Shown: positions 51,014-59,752 of the stretch, in pieces
Layout of the letters: every line of letters begins with the position of its first letter
Numbering within the stretch: position 1 is the stretch's first letter
From: Streptomyces sp. HNM0575
GTDB lineage: Bacteria; Actinomycetota; Actinomycetes; Streptomycetales; Streptomycetaceae
Length of the DNA: 64,000 nt
Assembly: GCF_012726265.1 (NCBI RefSeq)
Contig: NZ_JAASAG010000007.1
Span: 62,001-126,000 of the forward strand
Reading direction: 5' to 3'
Position numbers and translations under genes: made by a program
Notes under the pieces: generated by a model
The model's database searches: none
What the model was told of the DNA's origin: nothing
Seen by the model: the letters and a program-made list of their open reading frames with translations, nothing else

Positions 51014-51033
51014 GTAAGCGAAGGCTTACCGAA
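51014..51033 (-). promoter_or_regulatory. Weak iron-box-like dyad upstream of bfr
   Basis: GTAAGC-GAAG-GCTTAC (51014-51029) is a short dyad. The 19 bases from 51015 match the iron-box consensus at about 13 of 19 positions. It is 84-100 nt upstream of the bfr start on the minus strand, where iron-loaded IdeR-type proteins can activate storage genes. This is suggestive only. Confidence 0.35.
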
Positions 51034-51123
51034 ATGGGCCGAATTGGCGAGCGAAGAGCGTGCGGCCACCGTGACGCCGGGGTGCCGGCAAGCGGTCTCG
51101 GAGGGGTCTGTCACCATGGAGGG

Positions 51124-51747
51124 ATGGGTCGGCCGGAGAGTCCTGGAGGGGAGCAGCAACCGCTTCCGCCAGGGCAGCGGCTCCAGCGTGGCTGGCCTGT
51201 CACGCACTACGGACCGGTGCCGAGGTTCAAGCCCGAGCGGTGGGATTTCCGGGTCTTCGGGGCGACCGCCGACGGCGACAAGCACTCCTGGAATCACGAG
51301 GAGTTCACGGCGCTGCCGTACGAGACGGTCACCGGCGATCTGCACTGCGTCACCAAGTTCAGCATGCTGGGCGCCGAATGGGGCGGGGTGCTCGCCCGTA
51401 CGGTCCTGGAGCTGGCGCCTCCCGCCGGCGACGTCACGCACGTCATGGTCTGGGCCGAGTACGGGTTCAGCTCGAACCTCCGGTTCGCGGACTTCGCCGC
51501 GGAGACGACGCTCTTCGCGACCCATCGCGCCGGTGAACTGCTCACCGCCGAACACGGTTTCCCGCTGCGGCTGGTGGTGCCGCAGCTGTACGCGTGGAAG
51601 GGCCCCAAGTGGGTGCGGGGCGTGGAGTACATGACGGCGGACCGCCGTGGCTTCTGGGAGGAGCGCGGCTACCACAACCTCGGGGACCCCTGGAAGGAAC
51701 AGCGGTACTCCTACCAGGAGGAGCCCGGCATGGGGCCCGAGCTGTAG
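51124..51747 (+). CDS. Molybdopterin-dependent oxidoreductase, sulfite-oxidase fold
   Basis: A 207-aa soluble protein with the SUOX molybdopterin domain. The molybdenum-binding Cys is in GDLHCVTKFS (C75), preceded by RWDFRVFG, and followed by DFAAETTLFA, HGFPLRLVVPQLYAWKGPKW and FWEERGYH, all usual in this fold. There is no Tat signal, so it is probably cytoplasmic, unlike MsrP/YedY. The ATG at 51124 has GGAGGG directly abutting it, too close for normal initiation. The neighbouring upstream ATG at 51116 is out of frame, so the start is somewhat uncertain. Substrate unknown. Confidence 0.85.
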   Translation: MGRPESPGGEQQPLPPGQRLQRGWPVTHYGPVPRFKPERWDFRVFGATADGDKHSWNHEEFTALPYETVTGDLHCVTKFSMLGAEWGGVLARTVLELAPPAGDVTHVMVWAEYGFSSNLRFADFAAETTLFATHRAGELLTAEHGFPLRLVVPQLYAWKGPKWVRGVEYMTADRRGFWEERGYHNLGDPWKEQRYSYQEEPGMGPEL

Positions 51748-51813
51748 CCGCGGCCGGCGGCCGGTGCCCGGAGCGGCGGCCGGCGGATGTGCCCTGCGGG
51801 GTCGTGGTCGCTC

Positions 51814-52338
51814 TCAGTGGTAGGGATGCAGCACCGCGTGGCCCCTGCCCCGGCCGATCATCCACCGGTTCACGGGCGTGGTGACGACGAAGGCGATCAC
51901 GAACGACAGCGCCAGCGAGCCCCAGAAGAGCAGATCCGTCAGTTGCGCGTCGAGCGCGCCGGGGACCAGCGCCACCACCGAGTTGTCCACGGCCTCCATC
52001 ACCACGATCGAGACGGTGTCGGCGGTGAGCGCGACCTTGACCGCCGCACTCACGCCGAGGCCCGCGCGCAGCACCGCGTACAGCGTGAGGCTGTAGCCGA
52101 AGACGAAGGCGAGCGCGATGGCCGTCACCATCGTCGGCAGGTTGTGCCAGGCGAAGGCCGTGCCGATGACCAGGCCGAGGATCTCGCCGAAGGCGCAGCC
52201 CGTGAGGCAGTGCAGCGTCGCGCGGGCCGCGGTGCCCCAGCCGCCCGCGTCGTCTGCGCCGCCCGCGCCGTCCGCGCCGTCCGCGTCCGGGGGTCCGCCG
52301 CCTTCCGCCGGCCCGTCCGCGCCGCCGTGCTCGTGCAT
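51814..52338 (-). CDS. DUF4396-type membrane protein
   Basis: A 174-aa integral membrane protein with an N-terminal His/Gly/Asp-rich stretch and about four helices. The family-like core reads ATLHCLTGCAFGEILGLVIG, then AIALAFVFGYSLTLYAVL, and ends near VTTPVNRWMIGRGRGHA with His at the extreme C-terminus. The conserved His/Cys suggest metal handling, which is unproven. Its ATG is 2 nt beyond the nfo stop, so the two genes are translationally coupled. Confidence 0.8.
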   Translation of the reverse strand: MHEHGGADGPAEGGGPPDADGADGAGGADDAGGWGTAARATLHCLTGCAFGEILGLVIGTAFAWHNLPTMVTAIALAFVFGYSLTLYAVLRAGLGVSAAVKVALTADTVSIVVMEAVDNSVVALVPGALDAQLTDLLFWGSLALSFVIAFVVTTPVNRWMIGRGRGHAVLHPYH

Positions 52339-52340
52339 GC

Positions 52341-53216
52341 TCAGCCCGTGCCTTCCCTCAGCTCCTTCAGCCGCGCCACGTCCGTGGCGTGGCCCTCCTT
52401 GCGGCCCGGGGTCTCGATGACGAGCGGGACACCGTCGGTCGAGGGGTGGGTCATCAGATCGGCGAACGGGGCGTCGCCGATGTGGCCGGAGCCGATGTTC
52501 GCATGGCGGTCCTTGTGGGCACCGGCGACATCCTTGGAGTCGTTGGCGTGGATGAGCCTGAGCCGCCCGGGGCCCACGATGGCCTCCAGTTCGTCCAGCG
52601 TCCGCTTCACCCCTCCCGGCGCCGCGAGGTCGTGCCCGGCGGCGAAGACGTGGCAGGTATCGAGGCAGACGCCGAGCCTGGGATGGCGGCCGAGGATCTC
52701 GAAGTACGGTTCGAGGTCCCGTACTTGGGAGCAGAGCGAGGAGCCCTGGCCGGCCGTGGGCTCCAGCAGCAGCCACGGGTCGTCCTCGCGGGTCAGCTCC
52801 TTCAGCAGGGGCGCCAGCAGCAGGCCAACCTGAGCGAGGGCCGTCGCCCTGTCCCGGCCGCCGGTGGCCGAGCCGGTGTGGACCACGACGCCGGACGCCC
52901 CGATCTCGCGGCCTCTGCGCAGTGAATGGCGCAGTGAGGAAACGGAGTTGTCGGCCGTGGCCTTCGTGTGGGAGCCGAAATTGATGAGATACGGGGCGTG
53001 CACGAATACGGGCAGTTCGCGCGCCCCGCACGCGGCCCGGAATTCCTCGTCCTGCCGGGGAGAACCCGAAGTCGTCGCCCAGCCGCGTGGATTGGCGACG
53101 AAGACCTGCACGGCCTCCGCGCCGATGTCTTCGGCGTAGGAAATGCCAGTGGCGGCCAGGCCCCCTGCTACGGGGACGTGGCCGCCAATGGGATTGCGGT
53201 TTCGCTTGTCCGTCAC
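52341..53216 (-). CDS. nfo: Deoxyribonuclease IV (AP endonuclease)
   Basis: A 291-aa TIM-barrel endonuclease IV acting on abasic sites in DNA. Metal ligands of the family are spread as VFVHAPYLINF, VVVHTGSATG, LLLEPTAGQG, CLDTCHVFAAG, LIHANDSK and VIETPG; the DRHANIGSGHIG segment follows. The GTG at 53214-53216 begins 4 nt after the transglycosylase stop without a Shine-Dalgarno, so it probably relies on coupling. Pairing a DNA repair enzyme with a wall enzyme has no obvious logic. Confidence 0.92.
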   Translation of the reverse strand: MTDKRNRNPIGGHVPVAGGLAATGISYAEDIGAEAVQVFVANPRGWATTSGSPRQDEEFRAACGARELPVFVHAPYLINFGSHTKATADNSVSSLRHSLRRGREIGASGVVVHTGSATGGRDRATALAQVGLLLAPLLKELTREDDPWLLLEPTAGQGSSLCSQVRDLEPYFEILGRHPRLGVCLDTCHVFAAGHDLAAPGGVKRTLDELEAIVGPGRLRLIHANDSKDVAGAHKDRHANIGSGHIGDAPFADLMTHPSTDGVPLVIETPGRKEGHATDVARLKELREGTG

Positions 53217-53220
53217 ACCA

Positions 53221-54006
53221 TCAGTATGCCGAGTCGACGTTGTCCATCGAACCGTACTTGTCCGCCGCGTAGTTGCAGGCGGCGACGATGTTGGCGACGG
53301 GGTCGGTGATGTTCTTCGAGGTGCCTTCGACGTGGTACGTGTCGAAGGTCGGCTGGATGGTCTGGAGGAGACCCTTGGACGGGGTGCCCTTCTGGGCGTT
53401 GATGTCCCAGCCGTTCACGGCGTTCGGGTCGCCGCCGGACTCGCGGATGATGTTCCGCTTGATGCCGTCGTAGGACCCGGGGATGTCGTGCTTCGCCATG
53501 ATGTCGCGGGCCTCGCGGATCCAGCCGTCGAGGTTCTCGGGGTAGGTCTTGGCCGCGGGGCGCTCGGCGGAGCGGGACGCCTTCGCGGCTGCCTGGGCCT
53601 TGCGTTCGGCCTCGGCCTTCTTCGCGGCCTGGGCCTTCTTCTCGGCCTCGGCCTTCTTGGCAGCCTGGACCTTGGCGGTCGCGGCGCGCTTGGCGGCGAC
53701 GGCCTTCTGCTTGGCCACGGCCTCCTTCTGCGCCGCCACCTTGTCCTTGGCGCGGTGTGCGTCGGAGTCGAGGGTGCCCTGCTTGGCGCCCGCGAGCTCG
53801 ACCTTCGGGGCCCGGGAATCCTTCGTACTCTCGGCGGCTGCCGTCGAGGCGCTCACCTTCTTGGCTCCGGACTGGCTCTGGTCGCCTGCGTCGGCGGTGC
53901 CGGGGAGGATGGTCAGTGCGATGGCCGCGGCGCCCGCGGTGGATATGCCTGCGGCGGTGAGGCGCGCGAACTTGGGGTTGCGGACGTAGCCGGGAATGCT
54001 GGGCAT
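53221..54006 (-). CDS. Secreted lytic transglycosylase (SLT-like)
   Basis: A 261-aa exported protein. After a signal peptide (hydrophobic core ISTAGAAAIALTILPG, cleavage near ADAG) comes an Ala/Lys/Glu-rich helical stretch (about 85-165) with repeated AAKKAEAEKKAQ units, then a C-terminal SLT-like domain. The catalytic Glu is expected in IIRESGGDPNAVN, followed by SKGLLQTIQPTF and NIVAACNYAADKYG. It would cut peptidoglycan glycan strands. The ATG at 54004-54006 has a modest GAAAGG. The Lys-rich helix could bind teichoic acids, an inference. Confidence 0.88.
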   Translation of the reverse strand: MPSIPGYVRNPKFARLTAAGISTAGAAAIALTILPGTADAGDQSQSGAKKVSASTAAAESTKDSRAPKVELAGAKQGTLDSDAHRAKDKVAAQKEAVAKQKAVAAKRAATAKVQAAKKAEAEKKAQAAKKAEAERKAQAAAKASRSAERPAAKTYPENLDGWIREARDIMAKHDIPGSYDGIKRNIIRESGGDPNAVNGWDINAQKGTPSKGLLQTIQPTFDTYHVEGTSKNITDPVANIVAACNYAADKYGSMDNVDSAY

Positions 54007-54364
54007 TGTGAGCGAACCTTTCAACATTGCGTGCGTCGCAGAGGCCGGAAAAGGCGTCGTACGCCGAGTTCCGAATCCCCGGCGCGTGCGACCGAAGGCA
54101 ATTGTTAAAGGCTCCGAAAACACAGCCCAAAAGTGTGACGTACTATCCCGGCTCGTTAATCGGGTCTGCGACGAGGGTCGGCGGAAGGCGGGAGCGGCGC
54201 CCGTTCACCCTGTGGACCGAGGGTGCGGGTGCGCACTAAGCACCGTCGTAAGTGACATGGGCCCTATGTCCGGAGTCACACGAGGGGCGGCCGTTCTCAC
54301 TTCAGGTGAGGGCGCGTACGCGGTTCGTCAGGGCGACGCGAGGCCCCGGAGGGGCGGGTCCCGC
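54007..54364. other. Intergenic region upstream of the transglycosylase
   Basis: A 358-bp gap between the kinase stop and the transglycosylase start. On the minus strand GATTAACGAGCCGGGATAGT could hold a promoter about 150 nt from the start, implying a long leader. I see no riboswitch core and no gene. Confidence 0.4.
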
Positions 54365-56434
54365 TCAGCGCAGCCAGATCGTCACGCGGGAACCGCGCGG
54401 GGCCTCGTCCCCGCCGCCCGGCGACTGGGAGAAGACCTTGTTGCCGAAGAAGATCCGGCGCACGGCGACCTCGAAGCCCGCCTTCTCCAGCTTCTTGCGG
54501 GCCTGCTTGGCCTTCTGGCCCTCCACGTCCGGGACGTCCACCGTGTCCTGGCCCTTGGAGATGGTGAGCGTGACGGTGTCGCCCTCGGCCGCCGAGCTGC
54601 CCTCGGCGGGCGACTGGCGGGCGACGCTGCCCTCGTCCTCGTCCGAGAAGACGCGCTCGGAGGCGATGCGGACCTTCAGGCCCTCGTCGCGCAGATCGTC
54701 GGCGGCCGAGTCCTCCTCGTCGCCGACGACGTCCGGCACGTCCACGGGTGCGCCCTTGGAGACGGTCAGGGCGACGGGGGAGCCGGGACGGCGCTTGCCG
54801 CCCGCGCCCGGCTCGCTGCCGATCACGGAGCCGCGCGCCGTGTCCTCGCTGAACTCCCGCTTCACCACGCCGGTGGTCAGGCCGGCGTCCTTCAGCTTCC
54901 GCTTGGCGTCCTCGACGGGCGTGCCCGAGAGGTCGGGCACCTTGACGATCTCCGGGCCCTGCGAGACGACCAGCGTGACCGTGCCGGTCCTGCGGATGCG
55001 GTCGCCCGGGTCCGGATCGGACTCGATGACGTGGCCGCGCTCGACGCGTTCGCTGTGGTCGCGGGTGACCTTCACATCGAGCCCCGACTTCCCGAGCACC
55101 TGCTTCGCCTCGGACTCGGTCTTGTCCAGCACGGCGGGGGTCTGGGTGAACTGGCCCGAGTTGATGTACCAGACGCCCGTGCCCACCAGCAGCAACAGCA
55201 TCGCCGTCAGCGCGATCAGGAAGACCCGGCCGCCGCCGGCGCGGCGCCTCGGCGGGCCGCCGCCGTCGCGGGGCGGTGCGGTGTAGCGGGCGGTGCGGTC
55301 GATGCCGTCCCCGTCGTAGGCGCTCCCGAAGGCGGCGCCGTGGGCATCCCCGAAGCCGTCCCTGAAGCCGCCCGGCGCGTACTCGTAGGAGCCCGCGGTC
55401 GTACGCGGAAGCACGCTCGTGCGCTCCTCCGGACCGGGGCCGGGACCGGTCCCGGCCGCCGAGCGCATCCGCCCCTCGCTGAGTGCCGTGTCCGCCGCGA
55501 GGACGTCCGCGAACCCCTCCTCGTCCTTCGATCCCGGCGGCACGGCGTCCAGCTGCGCGGCGGTGAGCCCGGCACGGACGCCACGGGCCTCCGAGAGCAT
55601 CGCCCCCGCGTCCTGCGGGCGGCCGTCGGCGGCACGCGCCGTGGCCCGCGCGACCAGGGCGTCCAGCTCGGGTGCGAGACCGGGTACGGCGGCCGAGGGC
55701 ACGGGCATGTCCTCGTGAAGATGCTGGTAGAGCACCTGGGCCGGGGTGCCGCCGGCGTGCGGCTTGTCGCCGGTGAGCATCTCGTAGAGCATCACGCCGC
55801 ACGCGTAGAGGTCGGTGCGGGTGTCCGCGGTGCCCTGCTCGATCTGCTCCGGGGCGAGATAGGAGACGGTGCCGAGGATGGTGTCCGTGCCCACGGAGGT
55901 CTGGGTGTCCACGGCCCGTACGAGGCCGAAGTCGGCGACCTTGACCCGGCCGTCGTCGCCGATCAGCACGTTCTCCGGCTTCATGTCGCGGTGGACCATG
56001 CCCGCGTGGTGCGCGGCGCCCAGCGCCGCCAGCATCGGCTCCAGGATGTCGAGGGCGACGCGGGGGCGCAGGGCGCCGCGGTCGCGCAGGACGTCCCTGA
56101 GCGTGCATCCGGAGACGTACTCCATGGCCAGATACACATACGTGCCGTCCGTGCCCTGGTCGTAGACGCCGACGACATTGGGGTGTGCGAGCCGGGCGAC
56201 GGACTTGGCCTCGCGGATGAAGCGGCCGACGAAGGCGCTGTCTCCGGCGAGCGAGGGGTGCATGACCTTCAGGGCGAGCTCGCGGTCGAGGCGGGTGTCG
56301 ACGGCGCGATAGACGGTCGCCATGCCGCCGACGGCGATGCGCGACTCGACGAGGTAGCGGCCGTCGAGCACCTGGCCGATCGGCGGCGTCTCCCCGGGAG
56401 GCCCCGAGGAGGGGTCCTGAAGGCTCGTATCCAT
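54365..56434 (-). CDS. PASTA-domain serine/threonine protein kinase (PknB-like)
   Basis: A 689-aa receptor kinase. The cytoplasmic kinase domain (27-290) is complete: glycine loop IAVGGMATVY, K56 in ALKVM, HRDMKPEN (148-155) and DFG (168-170), then SYLAPEQ. A Gly/Pro-rich juxtamembrane segment leads to one helix (403-423) and four extracellular PASTA repeats (about 430-689), which bind muropeptides in related kinases. It probably links wall state to growth. The start ATG lacks a Shine-Dalgarno, while TAGACT lies 8 nt upstream. The nearby Rv2175c-like protein belongs to a family phosphorylated by such kinases. Confidence 0.94.
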   Translation of the reverse strand: MDTSLQDPSSGPPGETPPIGQVLDGRYLVESRIAVGGMATVYRAVDTRLDRELALKVMHPSLAGDSAFVGRFIREAKSVARLAHPNVVGVYDQGTDGTYVYLAMEYVSGCTLRDVLRDRGALRPRVALDILEPMLAALGAAHHAGMVHRDMKPENVLIGDDGRVKVADFGLVRAVDTQTSVGTDTILGTVSYLAPEQIEQGTADTRTDLYACGVMLYEMLTGDKPHAGGTPAQVLYQHLHEDMPVPSAAVPGLAPELDALVARATARAADGRPQDAGAMLSEARGVRAGLTAAQLDAVPPGSKDEEGFADVLAADTALSEGRMRSAAGTGPGPGPEERTSVLPRTTAGSYEYAPGGFRDGFGDAHGAAFGSAYDGDGIDRTARYTAPPRDGGGPPRRRAGGGRVFLIALTAMLLLLVGTGVWYINSGQFTQTPAVLDKTESEAKQVLGKSGLDVKVTRDHSERVERGHVIESDPDPGDRIRRTGTVTLVVSQGPEIVKVPDLSGTPVEDAKRKLKDAGLTTGVVKREFSEDTARGSVIGSEPGAGGKRRPGSPVALTVSKGAPVDVPDVVGDEEDSAADDLRDEGLKVRIASERVFSDEDEGSVARQSPAEGSSAAEGDTVTLTISKGQDTVDVPDVEGQKAKQARKKLEKAGFEVAVRRIFFGNKVFSQSPGGGDEAPRGSRVTIWLR

Positions 56435-56834
56435 CGACGAAGAGTCTACGAGCCATCCCGGTCCGGGAAATCCGTGGTGCGCATCGGAGTGGGGGCGGTG
56501 CGGCCGAACGGCGAGCCGGAATCGTCCTGATTGTGCCTTTCAGGACCTAGGTCCGAAGGACTTCAGGAAGGAGCTTCGTAGGCCGTGGAATTCCGGGTCC
56601 CGGGCCTCGGCGCCGGATTTCTCCGCCGGGTCCGGTGTTCTCCGACCGCCCCTTCTCCGCGGATCCTCTTTCCCCTTCTTCCCTTCCTTCTTCGGGGTTC
56701 CTGTCGCCTTCTCCTGTGTCACCGGCTCCGGGAATTCCCCGCCCGGGACTTTGGTCCCTCGGGCAGGGCAGGGCAGGGCACGGCATGAGCGGGGGCGCCG
56801 GTCCGGGGCGTCCGCGGGCCGCCGGGCCGCCCCC
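56435..56834. other. Intergenic region between thiG and the PASTA kinase
   Basis: A 400-bp stretch. It contains a pyrimidine-rich tract (about 56640-56710) and GGGCAGGGCAGGGCAGGGCA repeats at 56759-56780. A 60-codon minus-strand frame is present but poorly supported. The kinase promoter lies at the lower end. Confidence 0.5.
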
Positions 56835-57782
56835 TCAGCCGAAGGCCGGGCGCTCCGGATCGAGGTCGGCCACGCCCTCCGCCGGCGAGGACGCCTCGGC
56901 GAAGTGGCGGCGCGGAATGCGGCCCGCGCGCCGGGCCATGCGGCCCGCCGTGACCGCGTGCCGCATCGACTCGGCCATCAGCGCCGGTTCCTGCGCCCTG
57001 GTCACGGCCGACGCGAGCATCACCGCCTCGCAGCCCAGCTCCATGGCGAGGGCGACGTCCGAGGCCGTACCGGCGCCGGCGTCGAGGATGACCGGGACAC
57101 CCGCGCGCTCGGTGATCAGCCGGAAGTTGTGCGGATTGCGGATGCCGAGTCCGGATCCGATGGGGGAGCCCAGTGGCATGACGGCCGCGCAGCCGGCCTC
57201 CTCCAGTTTCCGTGCCAGTACGGGGTCGTCGTTGGTGTACGGCAGCACCGTGAAGCCCTCGTCTACCAACGTCTCGGCGGCGTCGAGGAGTTCGACGGGA
57301 TCGGGCAGCAGGGTGCGCTCGTCGGCGATGACTTCGAGCTTCACCCAGTCGGTGCCGAGGGCCTCGCGGGCGAGGCGGGCCGTGAGCACGGCCTCGCCCG
57401 CCGTGTAGCAGCCCGCGGTGTTCGGCAGGACGTCGATGCCGTGCTTCTCCAGTACGGACAGCACCGAGCCCTGGACCGTCGGGTCGACCCGGCGCATCGC
57501 CACCGTAGTCAGCTCGGTGCCGGACGCCACCAGCGAGCGCTCCATAACGTCGAGGCTGGGCGCACCGCCCGTACCCATGATCAGGCGGGAGCCGAAGGCG
57601 CGGCCCGCGATGACGAGCGGGTCCGTGGCGGGGGAGGGCGATGCGCCGGACGCGGCGGTCCCCGGGGCCCGGCCGGAGGCGGGGGACTGAGGGGACTGAA
57701 GGGATTGGGAGGCGGACGGCGACGTGTGCCGCTCGGGGTGCGGCACGGCGCCGGCGCCGGTGTGGACCGCGGTGTCTGTCAT
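56835..57782 (-). CDS. thiG: Thiazole synthase ThiG
   Basis: A 315-aa TIM-barrel enzyme that forms the thiazole ring from deoxyxylulose phosphate, dehydroglycine and the ThiS thiocarboxylate. The catalytic Lys is in TDWVKLEVI, with MGTGGAPS, LPNTAGCYTA, GSPIGSGLGI and PVILDAGAGTASD also present. An atypical 55-residue Ser/Pro/Ala-rich N-terminus precedes the barrel. ATG has GGAGG 10 nt upstream. It is last in the riboswitch-controlled thiO-thiS-thiG unit, starting 7 nt after thiS. Confidence 0.94.
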   Translation of the reverse strand: MTDTAVHTGAGAVPHPERHTSPSASQSLQSPQSPASGRAPGTAASGASPSPATDPLVIAGRAFGSRLIMGTGGAPSLDVMERSLVASGTELTTVAMRRVDPTVQGSVLSVLEKHGIDVLPNTAGCYTAGEAVLTARLAREALGTDWVKLEVIADERTLLPDPVELLDAAETLVDEGFTVLPYTNDDPVLARKLEEAGCAAVMPLGSPIGSGLGIRNPHNFRLITERAGVPVILDAGAGTASDVALAMELGCEAVMLASAVTRAQEPALMAESMRHAVTAGRMARRAGRIPRRHFAEASSPAEGVADLDPERPAFG

Positions 57783-57788
57783 GGGTGT

Positions 57789-58019
57789 TCAGCCTCCTTG
57801 GACTGCGGTCAGTACCTCGATGCGGTCGCCCTCGGCCAGCCGCAGCCGGGGCCACTCACCACGCGGTACGACCGCCTCGTTGACGGCCGCCGCGACACCG
57901 GAGGGCGCGGACGTGAGCTGCGAGACGAGCTGGTCGAGGGTGGAGTCCGAAGGGACGTCGCGAGCGGTCCCGTTCACGAAGACGGTGACGGTCGCGGCAT
58001 CCGGGCTGACTGTCGTCAT
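57789..58019 (-). CDS. thiS: Sulfur carrier protein ThiS
   Basis: A 76-aa ubiquitin-like protein that carries sulfur as a C-terminal thiocarboxylate for thiazole synthesis. It shows VFVNGTARDVP, a core TLDQLVSQL and the VLTAVQGG tail with the required Gly-Gly end. ATG at 58017-58019 has AGGAGC 7-12 nt upstream. It lies between thiO and thiG. Confidence 0.93.
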   Translation of the reverse strand: MTTVSPDAATVTVFVNGTARDVPSDSTLDQLVSQLTSAPSGVAAAVNEAVVPRGEWPRLRLAEGDRIEVLTAVQGG

Positions 58020-58033
58020 GCTGAACGCTCCTG

Positions 58034-59455
58034 TCATTCGCTCAGGGAGAGGGCACGGGCCGTCGCCGGTGCGGCGGCGCCTTCGAACCGTCCGGGTGTG
58101 AACGGGCGTACCGGCTCGGGGAGTTCGCCGCCCGCCAGCAGCTCTCCCATGGCGTCGCCGGTGACGGGCGTCAGCAGCACGCCGTTCCGGTGGTGCCCGG
58201 TGGCCAGATGAAGGTCCGCGAGCGCCGTGGGCCCGAGCAGCGGCGCGTTGTCGGGCGAGGCCGGGCGAAGTCCCGCGGAGGTCTCGGTGAGGGGCAGTTC
58301 GGTGACGCCCGGGGTGAGTTCGTGGGCGTCGCGGAGCAGTTCGTAGACGCCTCCGGCCGTGACCGTGGTGTCCCAGCCCATCTCCTCGCTCGTCGCGCCG
58401 ATCACCAGCTCGCCGTTGGCGCGCGGCACCAGATAGAGGTGCCCGCCGCGCACGATCGCCCGGACCGTACGGGAGAGGAAGGGGCCGTGCGGTCCGGACG
58501 CGGGCGGCATGCGCAGCCGCAGCACCTGGCCCTTCACCGGCCGTACGGGCGGCAGGAGTTCGCGTGGTACGCCCGCCATGCGGGAAGCCCACGAGCCCGT
58601 CGCCAGCACGGTCTGCCCGGCCTCCACGGCGGTGCCGTCGTCGAGCACGACACCGGCCGCGCGAGCACCGGCCGTACGCGCACCGGCCGTACGCGCACGG
58701 GCCGCGCGCGCACCGGCCCGGCCGGTGACCGGCCCGGCCGCGCCCGGACCCTCCGCCCCGGCGCCCGTGACGCTGAGGCGTACCGCGGAGGCCCGCCGGA
58801 AGGTGACGCCCGCGTGCTCGCAGGCCAGCAGCAGCGCGGTCGCGAGCCGCCGGGGATCGGCCTGGTGGTCGCCGTCGACCCGGAGTCCGCCGCGTACGGA
58901 CGGGGAGAGCATCGGCTCCAGACGACGGCACTCCCGGCCCGTCAGCCATTGGGAGTCGAGGCCGCAACGGCGTTGCAGGGCGTGCAGTTCGCGCAGGTGC
59001 GCCCGGTCGTCGGCGTCGAGCGCGACGGCGAGCGTGCCGCACGGGCGGTAGCCGATCTCCTGCCCGCTCGCGTCCTCCAGTTCCGCGGCGAAGCCGGGAT
59101 AGCGGGCGGAGGAGGCGAGGTTGAGCGCGAGCAGCGCCTCCTCGCCGTAGTGGAGCTCCGTGACGGCCGCGAGCATTCCGGCCGCCACGCGTGCGGCGCC
59201 GCCGCCCGGTTCGGGATCGACGACGGTGGTGCGCAGTCCGCGCTGGGCCGCCCGCCACGCGGTGACGAGGCCGATGACGCCGCCGCCGACGACGGCCACG
59301 TCGGGGCGGGGGGTGCCGGATCCCGTCCGTACGGCGGCAGTTGGCGATGTGACGGGCGGACCGGCCGTATCGGGTGTATCGGCCGTACCGTGCGCGGCCG
59401 TTGTGCCGACCGCGGCCGTCGTGCCGGCTGCTCCGGCTGTGCTGCTGCGACGCAT
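58034..59455 (-). CDS. thiO: Glycine oxidase ThiO
   Basis: A 473-aa FAD enzyme oxidising glycine to the dehydroglycine needed for the thiazole ring. It has the Rossmann motif VAVVGGGVIGLVTAW (about 54-68), HQADPRRL, the FAD-contact VVLDDGTAVEAGQTVLATG, and C-terminal ATGHHRNGVLLTPVTG. Two additions are unusual: a 50-residue Thr/Ala-rich N-terminus, and an Arg/Ala repeat insert (about 250-275, units ARTAG). ATG at 59453-59455 follows GGGAGAAG. First gene after the TPP riboswitch. Confidence 0.9.
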   Translation of the reverse strand: MRRSSTAGAAGTTAAVGTTAAHGTADTPDTAGPPVTSPTAAVRTGSGTPRPDVAVVGGGVIGLVTAWRAAQRGLRTTVVDPEPGGGAARVAAGMLAAVTELHYGEEALLALNLASSARYPGFAAELEDASGQEIGYRPCGTLAVALDADDRAHLRELHALQRRCGLDSQWLTGRECRRLEPMLSPSVRGGLRVDGDHQADPRRLATALLLACEHAGVTFRRASAVRLSVTGAGAEGPGAAGPVTGRAGARAARARTAGARTAGARAAGVVLDDGTAVEAGQTVLATGSWASRMAGVPRELLPPVRPVKGQVLRLRMPPASGPHGPFLSRTVRAIVRGGHLYLVPRANGELVIGATSEEMGWDTTVTAGGVYELLRDAHELTPGVTELPLTETSAGLRPASPDNAPLLGPTALADLHLATGHHRNGVLLTPVTGDAMGELLAGGELPEPVRPFTPGRFEGAAAPATARALSLSE

Positions 59456-59470
59456 GAGAACGCTGCTTCT

Positions 59471-59560
59471 CCCTTCGCCGGAATGACCCGGATCAGGTTC
59501 GTACGGTCGGAGGCCGCAAGCCTCCCTCTCAGTCCGGTGCGCCGGACTCCCGCGAATGCC
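59471..59560 (-). ncRNA. TPP riboswitch (THI element)
   Basis: Read on the minus strand, the conserved strings occur in order: CGGACTGAGAGGGAGGC (the CUGAGA core of the pyrimidine pocket), then CGAACCTGATCCGGGTCA and TTCCGGCGAAGGGAG (the pyrophosphate arm and P1 strand). The element ends 16 nt before the thiO start and overlaps GAAGGGAG, which serves as Shine-Dalgarno. This suggests that TPP binding blocks translation of thiO-thiS-thiG. Confidence 0.93.
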
Positions 59561-59752
59561 GTGTGGTGCTGTGCGTGCCTGCCAGCGTACTGCGCCGCGT
59601 CGGCCCTGTGACGGGCGACGGCGTCGGCGGCCGTTCCGTCGCCGGACCGAACTCCCGCCCGAACCCCCGGCCCGAGCCCCTGACCCGAAGCCCGGTCCCG
59701 CGAACTCCCGTCGGCCGTACGGCGGGTGCGCTCGGCGCCCTAGGATGATCGT

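Noticed and set aside
54007..54364. c-di-AMP riboswitch before the transglycosylase
   Set aside because: CACAGGGTGAAC on the minus strand is reminiscent, but the 3' conserved half is missing.
56540..56722. 60-codon minus-strand frame between thiG and the kinase
   Set aside because: Third-position GC is only about 73%, the GTG has no properly spaced Shine-Dalgarno, and the Lys/Arg-rich product has no domain.
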